Part shown: positions 10,327 through 21,276 of the stretch, one piece after another
Layout: each line of letters begins with the position of its first letter
Numbering within the stretch: the first letter of the stretch is position 1
From: Serripes groenlandicus
Lineage: Eukaryota; Mollusca; Bivalvia; Cardiida; Cardiidae
Direction of reading: 5' to 3'
Assembly: GCA_031761405.1 (NCBI GenBank)
Contig: JASEVX010000003.1
Location: forward strand, 144,390,350 to 144,454,349
Length of the DNA stretch: 64,000 nt
Position numbers and translations under genes: made by a program
Notes under the pieces: model-generated
The model's input: the letters and a program-made list of their open reading frames with translations, nothing else
Database searches by the model: none
Told to the model about the DNA's origin: nothing

Positions 10327-10555
10327 TTAACCCTTTCCCTCATATAGACGCTTTCTGGCGCCTCTGCAGCAGACAGCTTTTTGAAAACATAGTAACAAAA
10401 GAAGAAATTGATCAAAACGAGCAATTTCTCCTTTTGCCACAATGTTTTCCACTTTTAGTCATAGGTTATCCATTCAATTATAGAGATTTTCCATAATTTG
10501 ACATAACATGTTCAAAGTCGTCTGCTGCAGAATTGTTATATGAGGGAAGTGTTAA
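10327..10555 (+). mobile_element. TTAA MITE, full copy
   Basis: TTAACCCTTTCCCTCATATAGACGC ... GCAGAATTGTTATATGAGGGAAGTGTTAA. Both TTAA ends, both CTGCAG-containing subterminal repeats and the central hairpin are present. A right-end fragment lies just before it (10220-10308). A second fragment follows at 10680-10738. Confidence 0.88.
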
Positions 10556-10849
10556 TTCTGTTTTGAAAAAAGAAGAACTAAGCAGACATATAAACTGAAA
10601 AGTGGGAACCAAGTTGACTAATTCCATAGAAATCACCACATTTCAACTGGGTCATGATCATTTATCTTCAACAAATTTTGACAAAGTATTTACAAAGTCG
10701 TCTGCCGCAGAATTGTCGTATGTTGAAAAGTGTTAAACTCTGTAATATTTGTACTTAAAAGATAGTACCATAAGAGTTTGGATTTGTAATAAGAGAAATC
10801 TGCATCAGATGACTTGGAAAACATCTTGGCAAAAATGAGAAATGTTTCC

Positions 10850-11066
10850 TTAACCCTTTTCCCACATATAGACGCTTTCTGACGCCTCTGAAGCAGACAG
10901 CTTTTTGAAAACATAGTGACAAAAGAAGAAATTGCTCAAAACGAGCAATTTCTCCTTTTGCCACAATGTTTCCACTTTTAGTCATAGGTCATCCATTCAA
11001 TTATAGAGATTTTCTATTTGTTCAAAGTTGTCTGCTGCAAAATTGTCGTATGAGGGAAAGGGTTAA
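10850..11066 (+). mobile_element. TTAA MITE, full copy
   Basis: TTAACCCTTTTCCCACATATAGACGC at the left and GTCGTATGAGGGAAAGGGTTAA at the right. Central stem AGAAATTGCTC/GAGCAATTTCT intact. Confidence 0.9.
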
Positions 11067-11241
11067 GTTAGAGTTTTTATCATTAAAAACAGTTGAACAC
11101 ATTTTGGCAAAATGAGAAATTGCTCATTATGAGTAATTTCTCCTTTTTCAAAATGTTTTCAAAAGCTTTCTGCAGGTGGGAAAGAGTTATACTGTGTGAG
11201 TAGCGATATCTTGTAATAATCTGTAAATGTTTTCTATACAG

Positions 11242-11319
11242 ATTTCCAATGAAGAAGCCATAATACCAGGGTGGGAGGGTAAGATAGTAGCGTGGATAGA
11301 ACTGGATACAGGACAGTGA
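11242..11319 (+). CDS. DIXDC1: DIXDC1 last coding exon, end of the DIX domain
   Basis: After TTTTCTATACAG the frame reads ISNEEAIIPGWEGKIVAWIE then LDTGQ and TGA at 11317-11319. IPGWEGKIVAW is the diagnostic last strand of dixin DIX domains, which end the protein a few residues later, as here. Phase matches the preceding exon exactly. The five exons together give the 3' 190 codons of the gene. Confidence 0.95.
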   Translation: MSNEEAIIPGWEGKIVAWIELDTGQ

Positions 11320-11399
11320 GGATAGATGTCTCGGAGCAGTGCTGCACTTTTATCGAGATTCATATAGGTGCTGAGAGCAGTGTTGATTGATACATCTCA

Positions 11400-11615
11400 G
11401 TCTCTTAGTTTAAACTTATTTAATCAACATTGATTGCGAAGCTTTTAGCTTATATTAATCACATTCAATGTCCGATTCACAAAGACATAACCAATATTCG
11501 CGCCGTTTGTGTGGAATAATCTCAAAGGCAGAACCCTCTGATCTCGGGGTTCAAACCCTGGACCTTCGGTGCGAGAGGCCAACACTTTATCACTCTACCA
11601 CTGTCTTCCACAATG
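11400..11615 (-). mobile_element. tRNA-derived SINE
   Basis: Read on the minus strand it starts with an A-box-like GTGGTAGAGTGATAAAG, then the B-box GGGTTTGAACCCCGA about 45 bases on, followed by a tail module ATTGAATGTGATTAATATAAGCT...AAGTTTAAACTAA. The same tail module occurs on the plus strand at 42230-42296, showing a dispersed family. Confidence 0.75.
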
Positions 11616-11663
11616 AACTCAGATTTCCTTATACAATAATGAGAAGTCTTTTGTTAAACTGTC

Positions 11664-11669
11664 AATAAA
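11664..11669 (+). terminator. Possible DIXDC1 polyadenylation signal
   Basis: AATAAA 345 bases after the DIXDC1 stop codon, the first canonical hexamer downstream. Confidence 0.4.
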
Positions 11670-11759
11670 CAAATGATAGGAAGGAAGAAAACATCCGGAT
11701 AAATGGAGTTTAAGAGAAAGAGATGGAAACATTCTTGGAAAGGTCTGATATTGCTTGGT

Positions 11760-12332
11760 TTTCAAAAGTTGTCTGCTGCAGATGCATTTGATGCATCTAT
11801 GGTCGGGAAAGGGTTAAACATTTCTAAAAATACATACCTGTGATGGATAAGGGTAAACCCTTTCCCACATACAACAATTCTGCAGCAGACGACTTTGAAA
11901 GCATCTGAGTAAAGACTTAGAAAATCTGTATTAATGAAAGTGTAATTATTGAGTAGATTTGAATGCATTGTTGCAAATGGAGAAACTGTACCTTATGAGC
12001 AATTTCTTCTTTTGCCTTAAATTTTAACAATACATCTGCTGCAGAGTGGTTAGAAAAGGTTTGTATGAGGGAATATGTTAAGGATACCTTTTACATTTTC
12101 CTAAATGTAAAATTTCAACCCTTTTCCTCATATAACAAATCTGCAGCAGACAACTTTGAACAATGACAAAATTATAGACGATATATAGAAATGAAAGAAT
12201 AGGTATTGAATCAATTTGCAAAATATTGTGGTTAAAAGGAGAAATTGCTTATTAAGAGAAACTTCTACTTTTGCTATTCTGTTTTCAAAATCCCTATACT
12301 GCAAAAGTGTCCCAGAAATGGGAAAGGATAAA
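11760..12332 (-). mobile_element. Three TTAA MITE copies in a row
   Basis: A right-end fragment (11760-11818, ending GGGAAAGGGTTAA), a copy at about 11854-12081 (TAAACCCTTTCCCACATACAACAATTC ... GAGGGAATATGTTAA), and one at about 12115-12332 (TCAACCCTTTTCCTCATATAACAAATC ... GGGAAAGGATAA). The second and third lie in the reverse orientation. Open frames of 68-95 codons here are MITE sequence. Confidence 0.78.
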
Positions 12333-12641
12333 GCAGAAGACCGAAAACATTTGAGTAGAAAACATAAGAAAAGGACAAATTGCTCAAGATATGTAATTTC
12401 TCCTTTTGTCACCAATGTATTAACTCTGTTTCAAACATGCAAATTATTTGAGTAAAACTAGGGAAATGAGAAATATCAAGAGAGATCCTTATTTGGCTGG
12501 ATCAAAAACGGTATAAAATAATTGTTGTTTTGCTCAAAAATTTAGGTATTCATTTCTAAATGTAGTGAGTTTGTTACCTTGCTAGCAGTATCATTGTGTA
12601 AGTAATTAATTAGGAAAATACTTCCATTGCTTTCTCTTTTT
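12333..12641. other. Intergenic, MITE core remnant then unique AT-rich DNA
   Basis: A core remnant (AAAAGGACAAATTGCTCAAGATATGTAATTTCTCC, about 12368-12405), otherwise nothing recognised. Confidence 0.4.
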
Positions 12642-13540
12642 AGCTCACCTAAGCACGAAGTGCGAGGTGAGCTTTTGTGATCACTCATCGTCCATCGTCG
12701 TCGTCTGTACGTCCGTCTGTTAACAATTTCCTACTAAACCAATGGACTGATTTCAAAAAATCGCCAAAACTTTAAAAATCTTCTTGTCCAAAAGTACTGG
12801 CTTGATTTGAAAATAATTTTGCACAAATGTTCCTTGGGGCACCCTCTACCAAGATTGTTCAAATTGTTCTAATCTGTTGAAAAACATAGCAGCCAGGCTG
12901 CGGAGCTTGTTTTACCTTATATGTGCATTGTAAAATCTTTAAAAATCTTCATGTCAAAAAGTACTGTCCTGATTTAAAGCTAATTTGGCACAAATGTTCC
13001 TAGGGGGACCTTCTACCAAGATTGTTCAAATTTTTCTGATCCGTTGAAAAACATAGCACCCAGGCTGCGGAGCTTGTTTTCCTTATATGTGCATTGTAAA
13101 ATCTTTAAAAAAAATCTTGTCAAAAAGTACTGGCCTGATTTAAAGATAATTGGGCACAAATGTTCCTAGGGGGACCTTCTACAAAGATTGTTCAAATTAA
13201 TCCGATCCATTGAAAAACATGGCCACCAGGGGCGGGGCTTGTTTTCCTTATAAGTGCATTGTAAAATCTTTAAAAATCTTTTTGTCAAAAGTACTGACCC
13301 GATTTAAAGATAATTTGGCACAAATGTTCCTTGGGGGACCTTCTACCAAGATTGTTCAAATTTATCCGATCCATTGAAAATTATTTGGCACAAATGTTCC
13401 TTGGGTGACCTTCTACCAAGGTTATTCAAATAAATCCGAGCCATTGAAAAACATGGCCACCAGGGGGGTTGCTTGTTTTCCTTATATGTAAACTATTGAA
13501 GTTTTATTAAATCAGGTGAGCGATATAGGGCAATCTTGTT
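12642..13540 (+). mobile_element. HINE-like element, core family II
   Basis: Starts AGCTCACCTAAGCACGAAGTGCGAGGTGAGC, ends AGGTGAGCGATATAGGGCAATCTTGTT (hairpin arm lost). The core has about four units (CTTGTCCAAAAGTACTGG, GGCACAAATGTTCCTNGG, ACCAAGATTGTTCAAAT, AACATGGCCACCAGG). Confidence 0.8.
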
Positions 13541-13908
13541 ATTGTTTTATTCTAGAATTAAACCCTAGAATATATTTTATAAATGAGTAATGACACTTGG
13601 TTTAATCGTTTACCTGATATAAAATTTTCAGTTGTCTGCTATGAAAAGATCCTGGCATAAAGTTATAATTGTTGAAATATGGAGAACATGAGTATTGAAT
13701 AAATTTTACATTGTGAATTGACATCGTTGGAAAAGGAGAAATTGCTTATTTTGAGATATATTTTATATTCGCAAATGTTTTCAAAACATGTTTTCAAAAC
13801 GTTCTACTTCAGAGGCATATAAAAACTTGTTTTATCAGGTAAATGGTTAATCTAGCCTTGATAAGCCTTTTGTTAGCTTTAGAAATTAACAGCTAGTAAA
13901 GATCCTAA

Positions 13909-14146
13909 TTATCCCTTTCCCACATACAACAAATCTGCAGCAGACAACATTGAAAATATCTAGGCAAAAACATAGAAAATCTCTATAAATGAAGGTAAAA
14001 TTACTGAAAAAAGTTGAAAACATTGTGGCAATTGGAGAAATTGCTCATTTTGTGCAATTTCTCTTTTAATCCCGATGTTTTCAAAAGTCGTCCGACGGTC
14101 TGCTGCACATGCATCAAAATGCGTCTACAGGTGGGAAAGGGATCAA
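13909..14146 (-). mobile_element. TTAA MITE
   Basis: TATCCCTTTCCCACATACAACAAATC ... GTCTACAGGTGGGAAAGGGATCAA. Target sites have drifted from TTAA; fold-back core intact. Confidence 0.8.
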
Positions 14147-14228
14147 CTATACTGACTGATTGGAGTCTTTTCCAGTCAGTTTTTGCCCAGAATGACTGAT
14201 TTTTACCATCCAAACCTCACTCCCTTGG

Positions 14229-14458
14229 TTAATACCATTCCCTCATACGACAATTCTGCAGCAGACGACTTTGAACGTATTTTGTCAAAACATAGAAAAT
14301 CTCCATAATTGAATGGATAACCTATGACAAAAAGTGGAAAACATTGTGGCAAAGGAGAAATTGCACGTTTTGTGCAATTTCTTCTTTTGTCACTATGTTT
14401 TCAAAAGGCCGTCTGCTGCAGAGGCGTCAGAAAGCGTCTATATGAGGGAAAGGGTTAA
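14229..14458 (-). mobile_element. TTAA MITE, CAC/GTG stem variant
   Basis: TTAATACCATTCCCTCATACGAC ... ATATGAGGGAAAGGGTTAA. The central hairpin reads GAAATTGCACGTTTTGTGCAATTTC rather than the usual GCTC/GAGC pair. Confidence 0.88.
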
Positions 14459-15316
14459 TACTATTCCAAATCTACAAAACTATTATAAATGATGACATTC
14501 CTTCTATTTTTTGCAAAGTCCATTTTAATCATTCCTGTAGTTTATGTACGATGTGTCTCTTTCCAACATTAGGAATCTCAAGATTGTTAATATAAGTTGT
14601 TATTTCTATTAATAATGAGGAATTAAGATGAAGGAAACATCGTGAAATATCAAAATATATTGATGTTTTTATTGTTGTATAGGATCCTCTCATTGCAAGT
14701 TAAACTTTTGCCCAAATACAAAAAACCTGCTGCAGATGCTTTTGTAAACATCTGGGGAAGTATGTGGAAAAATCTCTATAAACAAAACTGTAATTATTGA
14801 AAGAATTGAAAACATTGTGTCTTTTGTCACAATGTGTTAAAAATGTGCCTACTGCAGATAGGAAAGAGGCTAATCTTTAGTTTTAACCTTTATCTGAAAT
14901 AGACCATTTTATAGCCACTGCAACAAGTACATTTTGAAAACTTTTAGGAACTGCAGAATGATATAAGTTTACATTCGTGTGTGCAGAATTTCTAATGCTC
15001 AGATGTTTTCACCATGTAATGAGTATATAAATAAGATTTCAGGTAATTGGTTGAAATCTATTTCCCCATGGATAGTGTATTTAAATTATATTTATAAATG
15101 TATATGATTTGAACAAAACCAATGGAGTGGCCATCTCTAAACCAATCATTAGGCTTTTGTGACCAATGTTGAACCAGATCAGCCAGCACATCCTTAGTCT
15201 GATCGCATGCTGCACTGTTTAGCAATTAGACGCAGAAGACTTAAAGAAGCTCCTATGAAGCAGTATCTATTTGGACTCAATTGCTTGGATGCTATTTATT
15301 TTTTTCAACAGTTAAT
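14459..15316. other. Intergenic, degenerate repeats
   Basis: A decayed MITE (about 14700-14872). At 15170-15235 there is a short piece resembling the GATCAGCC repeat module found intact at 48.7 kb. No coding potential seen. Confidence 0.4.
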
Positions 15317-15539
15317 TTAACCCTCTCACTTATAGTTGCTTTCTGATGCCTATGCAGCAGACAACTTTTGAATAAAATGTGACAAGGAAAGTTTGCTCAT
15401 AATGAGAAATTTCTCTTTTTGCCACAATGTTTTTAACTTTATTTAATAATTATACTTTCATTTAAGGTAAATACCATGTTTTGCCTGCATGAGTTCTATG
15501 TAGTCTGCAACAGATTTGCTGTATGTGGGAAAGGGTTAA
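15317..15539 (+). mobile_element. TTAA MITE
   Basis: TTAACCCTCTCACTTATAGTTGC ... GCTGTATGTGGGAAAGGGTTAA with fold-back core. Confidence 0.82.
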
Positions 15540-15776
15540 GATTGGTTTTCCTGGAACACCACTCAGTTATAATTATGTATATGTTAAGTGATTTGAACAA
15601 TTCCATTTTATTTTTTCCGTCAATGTTGATGTTATAAAACTATGCGGGTACACATTTATTGCTGCCTTGTTGATGCTTTATGTATATATGATTAATGTGA
15701 TTGATTGTTGTATGCCTTAAGTATTGAATGTAGAAGTTACATTCCTGGTTATTGTTAATGATTATTGCTATTTGTA

Positions 15777-16225
15777 TTGTAAACCCTTTCTTTCATACAA
15801 AAGTCATTTGACTCCACTTCAGCAGATGACTATGAAAAACCATTTGGGGAAACAGAAATTGCCCAAAACAATCACATTCTCCAAAATAAGAAATTAAATT
15901 TTCTATATTTAGCATTTTTCCTCTAGCGTTGTTTTGGGTTACAGTTATGCGCCAATTCAATAATCTTTTACTATTCCTTCAAACACATTGTTGGTATTAA
16001 CCCTAAGCCTCCTCGACAGATGATTTTTGGAAATTGGAAAAATTGATGCTGACGCCTTTTGAAAATATTGTGAGAAAATGCTGAAAACAAGTAATTTCTT
16101 CATTTGCAATGTTTTCATTTTTTTTTCAGTAATTAAACCTTCATTTATAGAGATTAAACATGTTTTTTGCTAAGATATTTTTAAAGTCGTCTACTGCAGA
16201 TTTGTTGTATGTTGGAAAGGGTTAA
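15777..16225 (+). mobile_element. Two TTAA MITE copies, one decayed
   Basis: A degenerate left end from 15777 (TGTAAACCCTTTCTTTCATAC), then a fuller copy from 15997 (TTAACCCTAAGCC) to 16225 (GTTGGAAAGGGTTAA). Confidence 0.65.
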
Positions 16226-16462
16226 CTGATTTGTTATTATTTTTTACACGAAATGGCACAATGTTTGTAAAATGAACAGCTTCGTTAGTCCTTCACCTCT
16301 GTGATATTATTGTAATCATATTTATGTCAGTGACTTTATGGAGAATGAAAACGCAGCATTGAAATATCCTGTCTTCTGCTGTTTACAACCTGTAAATACT
16401 GGGATCAGCCTGTAAACCTGTGTTCACTTTTCAGCTTTCAGTCACTAAAGGATTTCTAAACC

Positions 16463-16686
16463 TCGACCCTTTCCCACATACAACAAATCTGCAGCAAACA
16501 ACATTGAAATCATAAAGGCAAAACCCTGAAAAATCACCATAAATGAGAGTTGATTTATTAAATACAGTTGAAAATATTGTGGCAAAAGGAGAAATTGTTT
16601 GCTCAATTTCCCCTTTTGCCGCAATGTTTTCAAAAGTCGTGTGCTGCATAGACGTCAGAAATCGTCTGTTTGAGGGAAAGGGTTAA
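16463..16686 (-). mobile_element. TTAA MITE
   Basis: TCGACCCTTTCCCACATACAAC ... GTTTGAGGGAAAGGGTTAA. Left TTAA mutated to TCGA. Two minus frames of 62 and 72 codons here are MITE. Confidence 0.85.
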
Positions 16687-17096
16687 CCCTTTGACTACTG
16701 GAAACTATTTTGTGAAGCATGTAACACCAGTTAAGAGCAAGAGGCCAGTCTGCATATTGTCTGACCAGGCTCTATACTGTTGACTGTTTAATTCGACATT
16801 GTTTTTCTTTTCATGTACCTAGAATTGGCTATGAACTCTTCCCTAATGCAAAGCTGCATAACATTTTAAAAATTCAGCAATGAAAAGGTTAAGAATCCAG
16901 ATTGGCAATTGGCACGAGAAGGATCAGCAAACTTCCATTCTTATCCGAAATATTTGAATTATATAGCCTTGTTGTTTTTATAGATTTTGAGCTACACTTT
17001 ACACTTAAGGTTGGGTTTCCTGTAGACAAGCTCAAGTGAGAAATGTCTGGCCATATAATTTAAATTGCACTCTTCTTTTCTCTTCAATACTTTGGT

Positions 17097-17326
17097 TTAA
17101 CCTTTTCCCACATACAATAAATCTGCAGCAGATGATTTTGATCATACATAAAGACAAAAATAGGTTTTGAAAAAAAAAAATGAAAATGATTTTTCATATA
17201 TTTCAATTTTTTTTGGCTAAATGGGAAATTGCTCATTTCAGGCAATATCTCTTTTTGCCACAATGTTTTCAAAAGGCATCTGGCTGAAGAGGTGTCAAAA
17301 ATAATCTGTATGTGGGAAAGGGATAA
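17097..17326 (-). mobile_element. TTAA MITE
   Basis: TTAACCTTTTCCCACATACAATAAATC ... CTGTATGTGGGAAAGGGATAA. Confidence 0.82.
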
Positions 17327-17764
17327 ATAAATAGAGAAGTCAATCTTTTTAAACTATTCCGCCCAATATCACTGTCTCATTTGTATTAGCCAATTATCTA
17401 GTCAAACATATTCATGGAATTCATTTAAAATCAAAAACTAGTATTATCGTATTTGTAACCTTAGTTCACGTTGATAAGTACATGAAGATTGTTTGTGATA
17501 TACTGCTTTCTGGATTTGACCCAGCTGGAGCTGACAACTTTTTAACACATGTTGGTAAAGTAGGCTTTCTGAACACATACTTTCTACTATCAAATTTCTT
17601 GTATTTGGAAAATGTTAAGGAATCGTCTTTACCTAGCATCAGTGTATGAACAATGTAGATAAAGATGAGATTGCATAATAGTTCAGGCTAATCTTGATCT
17701 ACATTATTTGTTAATGCTGTTGAAACGTGTTAAGTATGATTAAGATTAACTTGAAATTTTAATT
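17327..17764. other. Intergenic, nothing recognised
   Basis: AT-rich, with MITE-like traces only. No splice-bounded open exon noticed. Confidence 0.35.
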
Positions 17765-17955
17765 TTAACACTTTCCCACTAACAGACACATTTCGATGCA
17801 TCTGCAGCAGATGACTTTTGGAAACATTGGGGCAAAAGTAGAAATTGCTCATTATTGCAATAATATTTTCAATAAACAAAATTTCATATAGATCTATGAA
17901 GATTTAATATATCTTTTTGTCAAGGTGTATTCAAAGTCGTCTGCTGCGGATAAGT
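17765..17955 (+). mobile_element. TTAA MITE, 3' truncated
   Basis: TTAACACTTTCCCACTAACAGACAC at the left; stops after GTCGTCTGCTGCGG, the right terminus is missing. Confidence 0.7.
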
Positions 17956-18073
17956 GTCAAGACGTGTCGAAACTATGCCAGGAAAAGGAGACTCTTGTCA
18001 TGGGCTTATTTCTTCTTTAACCAGAAAATTTGCTGATGTCAATAAACGCTATGGAATCTTCAAATCAGTTTAT

Positions 18074-18297
18074 TTAACCCTTTCCCTCATACGACAATTC
18101 TGCAGCAGACAACTTTTAACATATTTTGTCAAAAAATAGAAAATCTCTGTAATTTAATGGATAACCTAAAAGTGGAAAACATTGTGGCAAAAGGAGAAAT
18201 TGCTCGTTTTGAGCAATTTCTTCTTTTGTCACTATGTTTTCAAAAAGCCGTCTGCTGCAGAGGCGTCAGAAAGCGTCCATATGAGGGAAAGTGTTAA
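18074..18297 (-). mobile_element. TTAA MITE, full copy
   Basis: TTAACCCTTTCCCTCATACGACAATTC ... CCATATGAGGGAAAGTGTTAA; perfect stem AGAAATTGCTCGTTTTGAGC. Confidence 0.9.
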
Positions 18298-19200
18298 GAA
18301 AGATGTACTTGTGATAATTTCACAAATATCTTCCGTATTTTAAAAGTATTGAATACACTTTAATCCTCTAGTTGACATTATTTATTATTATTAATTTTAC
18401 ATTTCAGTTTTTATGCTCTTTCTTTTGCGAATTGTTTTCCGTTTGATAAATTATGAATTTTATAGTCAATATGTTTATGCCAGTAACATTCTCATGATCG
18501 TTTTGATAATCTACTAACTTTGTCCAAGAAATTAAATGCAGTTTTATTTCTATATTTTGACATAATCTGTCTCCTTTATATTTTGTTTTCTACTCTTATG
18601 AATACATCTAAATAATTGAATGAAAAATCTTTGGGGGGAAAAAAGGCAATACATCCTATACATTGAGCAAAAAAAAGAGAAATTACTCGTTGTCATGGTG
18701 TTTTCAAAGCATGTCTCCTGCCAAGATATAAAATAAAGGGTTTCTATTTACTCTTTACCTCTGCAGCAGACTACGTTTAAGATTTTAGAACATTGTGGCA
18801 AAAGAAGACATTGCTCATAATAAGCAATATACCCTTTTGCCACAATGATTCCATGAACCATCTCTTTTAAATAAATTACTTTTACATTAATTGCAATTGT
18901 TCCTACATTTGCCAAGATGAAAACTAAGTTGTCTGCTGCATATTTATTGTATGTGGGCAAGGATTAAGGAATCCTCCATGCACCCAGCTAAGCATCTCCA
19001 CTGTTTGCCACCCAGTCGTACAATCATCATGTTTAGTCTCTGGAGAAGAGTTGATGAAAAACTGACTATTGAAGTACATTGTATGCAATTTAGTTGTAAT
19101 AACCATTAACTTCAAAATCTGAAGGCTTAATTTCTTGTGATCAGGTCCTTTTCCCTTTCCCTTATACAGATGTATTTTGACACAATACACATCTGCAGCA
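18298..19200. mobile_element. Intergenic with one decayed and two partial MITEs
   Basis: A core remnant near 18665-18720, a copy at about 18750-18967 (left end eroded, right end GTATGTGGGCAAGGATTAA), and a left-end-like piece at 19150-19205 (CCCTTTCCCTTATACAGATGTATTTTGAC). The rest is unremarkable. Confidence 0.6.
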
Positions 19201-19385
19201 GACCAGTTTTAGCTTGACTATTCAGAGAATATGAGAACTATGATCCCTGGTGTTGGCATGCAAGTACATATATTACAACATAGCGCAGTTACAACTTGAT
19301 GTATTACATTGAAACTTTCTACAATAATTCCCAGAAATCATACATATGTAAATAATGAAGTAAGACGACTCTACCCTGCATTTTT

Positions 19386-20744
19386 AGCTCACCAAAGCAC
19401 GAAGTGCAAGGTGAGCTTTTGTGATCACTCACCGTCCGTCCGTCGTCGTCTGCGTCGTCGTCGTCTGTTAACAATTTCCTACAAATGACTTCTCCTACTA
19501 AACCAATGAACAGATTTCAAAATAACTTCACAGGAATAGTCCTTAGGTAGTCCTCTTTCAAAGTTGTTCAAAGAAATTAATTCCAAGTAGAACTTTGGTT
19601 GCTGCGGCATCAGAAAAGGGAAAAATTGCCAAATCTTAAAAAATCTTCTTGTCCAAAAGTACTGGCCCGATTTAAAAATTATTTTGCACAAATGTTCCTT
19701 GAGGTACCCTCTACCAAGATTGTTCAAATATTTCCAATCCGTTGAAAAACATGGCCGCCAGGTCGCGGAGCTTATTTTCCTTACATGTGCATTGTTAAAA
19801 CTTTAAAAATCTTCTTGTCCAAAAGTACTGGCCGATTTGAAAATTATTTTGCACAAATGTTCCTTGGGACACTCTTTACCAAGATTGTTCAAATATTTCC
19901 AATCCGTTGAAAAACATGGCCGCCAGGGGGGCAGAGCCTGTTTTCCTTATATGTGCATTGTTAAAACTTTGTAAAATCTTCTTGTCCAAAAGTACTGGGC
20001 CGATTTGAAAATGATTTTGCACAAATGTTCCTTGGTGCACCCTTTACCAAGATTGTTCAAATATTTTTGATCCGTTGAAAAACATGGCCGCCAGGGGGGG
20101 CGGAGCTTGTTTTCCTTATATGTGCATTGTTAAAACTTTAAAAATCTTCTTGTCCAAAAGTACTGGCCCAATTTGAAAATTATTTTGCACAAATGTTCCT
20201 TAGGGCACCCTTTACCAAGATTGTTCAAATATTTCCGATCCGTTGAAAAGCATGGCCGCCAGGGGGCGGAGCTAGTTTTCCTTATATGTGCATTGTTAAA
20301 ACTTTAACAATCTTCTTGTCCAAAAGAACTGGCCCGATTTAAAAATTATTTTGCACAAATGTTCCTTGGGGCACCCTTTACCAAGATTGTACAAATATTT
20401 CCAATCCGTTGAAAAACATGGCGGCCAGGGGGCGGAGCTTGTTTTCCTTATATGTGCATTGTTAAAACTTAAAAATCTTCTTGTCCAAAAGTACTGGCCC
20501 GATTTAAAAATTATTTTGCACAAATGTTCCTTGGGGCATCCTTTACCAAGATTGTTTAAATATTTTTGATCCGTTGAAAAACATGGCCGCCAGGGGGCGG
20601 AGCTTGTTTTCCTTATATGCATTGTTAAAACTTTAAAAATCTTCTTGTCCAAAAGTATTGGCCTAAAAAGGGTAAAAACTTTGAAAACTATTGAAGTTCT
20701 ATTAAATCAGGTGAGCGATATAGGGCCATCATGGCCCTCTTGTA
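19386..20744 (+). mobile_element. HINE-like element with seven core II units
   Basis: AGCTCACCAAAGCACGAAGTGCAAGGTGAGC start, TCCGTCGTCGTCTGCGTCGTCG tract, six to seven tandem units of about 166 bp (each with ATGGCCGCCAGGGGGCGGAGC and CTTGTCCAAAAGTACTGG), then AGGTGAGCGATATAGGGCCATCATGGCCCTCTTGT. Minus frames of 82 and 118 codons and plus frames of 62-72 codons are translations of the unit and not genes. Confidence 0.9.
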
Positions 20745-21046
20745 TAAAAATTATTACCAATTTTTACTTAGTAATTCTGGTTAAAGTTTTGCATGCAACT
20801 ACATTAAGAGTCCATATCTCAGTAACTACCTGATGCAATGCATTGCAACTTTATACAACGGGCATTCCCAACCATCACACCTCTGTAAATAATTAGGCCT
20901 GCATATAATGCAAAGTATGACCCTTTTTTTTACTTAGAAATTTTGGTTTCAGTTTTTCATGCAACTACATTAGAGTCCATATTTCAGTAACTATGTAAAA
21001 TGTATTGCATTGAAACTTAAAACATTTTTTAGCAAGCACCAATTCA
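20745..21046 (+). repeat. Two loose copies of the core III unit
   Basis: AGTTTTGCATGCAACTACATTAAGAGTCC and a second copy ending near 21010 match, in opposite orientation, the 176-bp unit of the element at 26650-28555. No element ends are visible here. Confidence 0.65.
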
Positions 21047-21276
21047 TTAACCCTTTCCATCATATAGACGCTTTCTGACGCCTCTGCAGCAGACGGCTTT
21101 TTGAAAACATAGTGACAAAAGAAGAAATTGCACAAAACATGCAATTTCTCCTTTTACCACAATGTTTTCCACTTTTTGTCAAAGGTTATCCATTCAATTA
21201 TAGAGATTTTCCACTTTTTTACAAAATAAGTTCAAAGTCGTCTGCTGCAGAATTGGTGTATGAGGGAAAGAGTTAA
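21047..21276 (+). mobile_element. TTAA MITE, full copy
   Basis: TTAACCCTTTCCATCATATAGACGC ... GTGTATGAGGGAAAGAGTTAA; stem variant GCACAAAACATGC. Confidence 0.88.

Larger units (their letters stand above)
11320..11669 (+). other. DIXDC1 3' UTR with inserted SINE
   Basis: Sequence from the stop codon to the first canonical AATAAA (11664-11669). Most of it is an antisense tRNA-type SINE (about 11400-11615). The end of the transcript cannot be fixed from sequence alone. Confidence 0.5.

Noticed and set aside
11520..11610. Possible functional tRNA gene on the minus strand
   Set aside because: A- and B-box-like sequences are present but the cloverleaf arms do not pair convincingly and a SINE body follows.
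20296..20652. 118-codon minus frame with repeated peptide blocks
   Set aside because: Translation of HINE core II units; equivalent frames occur on either strand of other copies.
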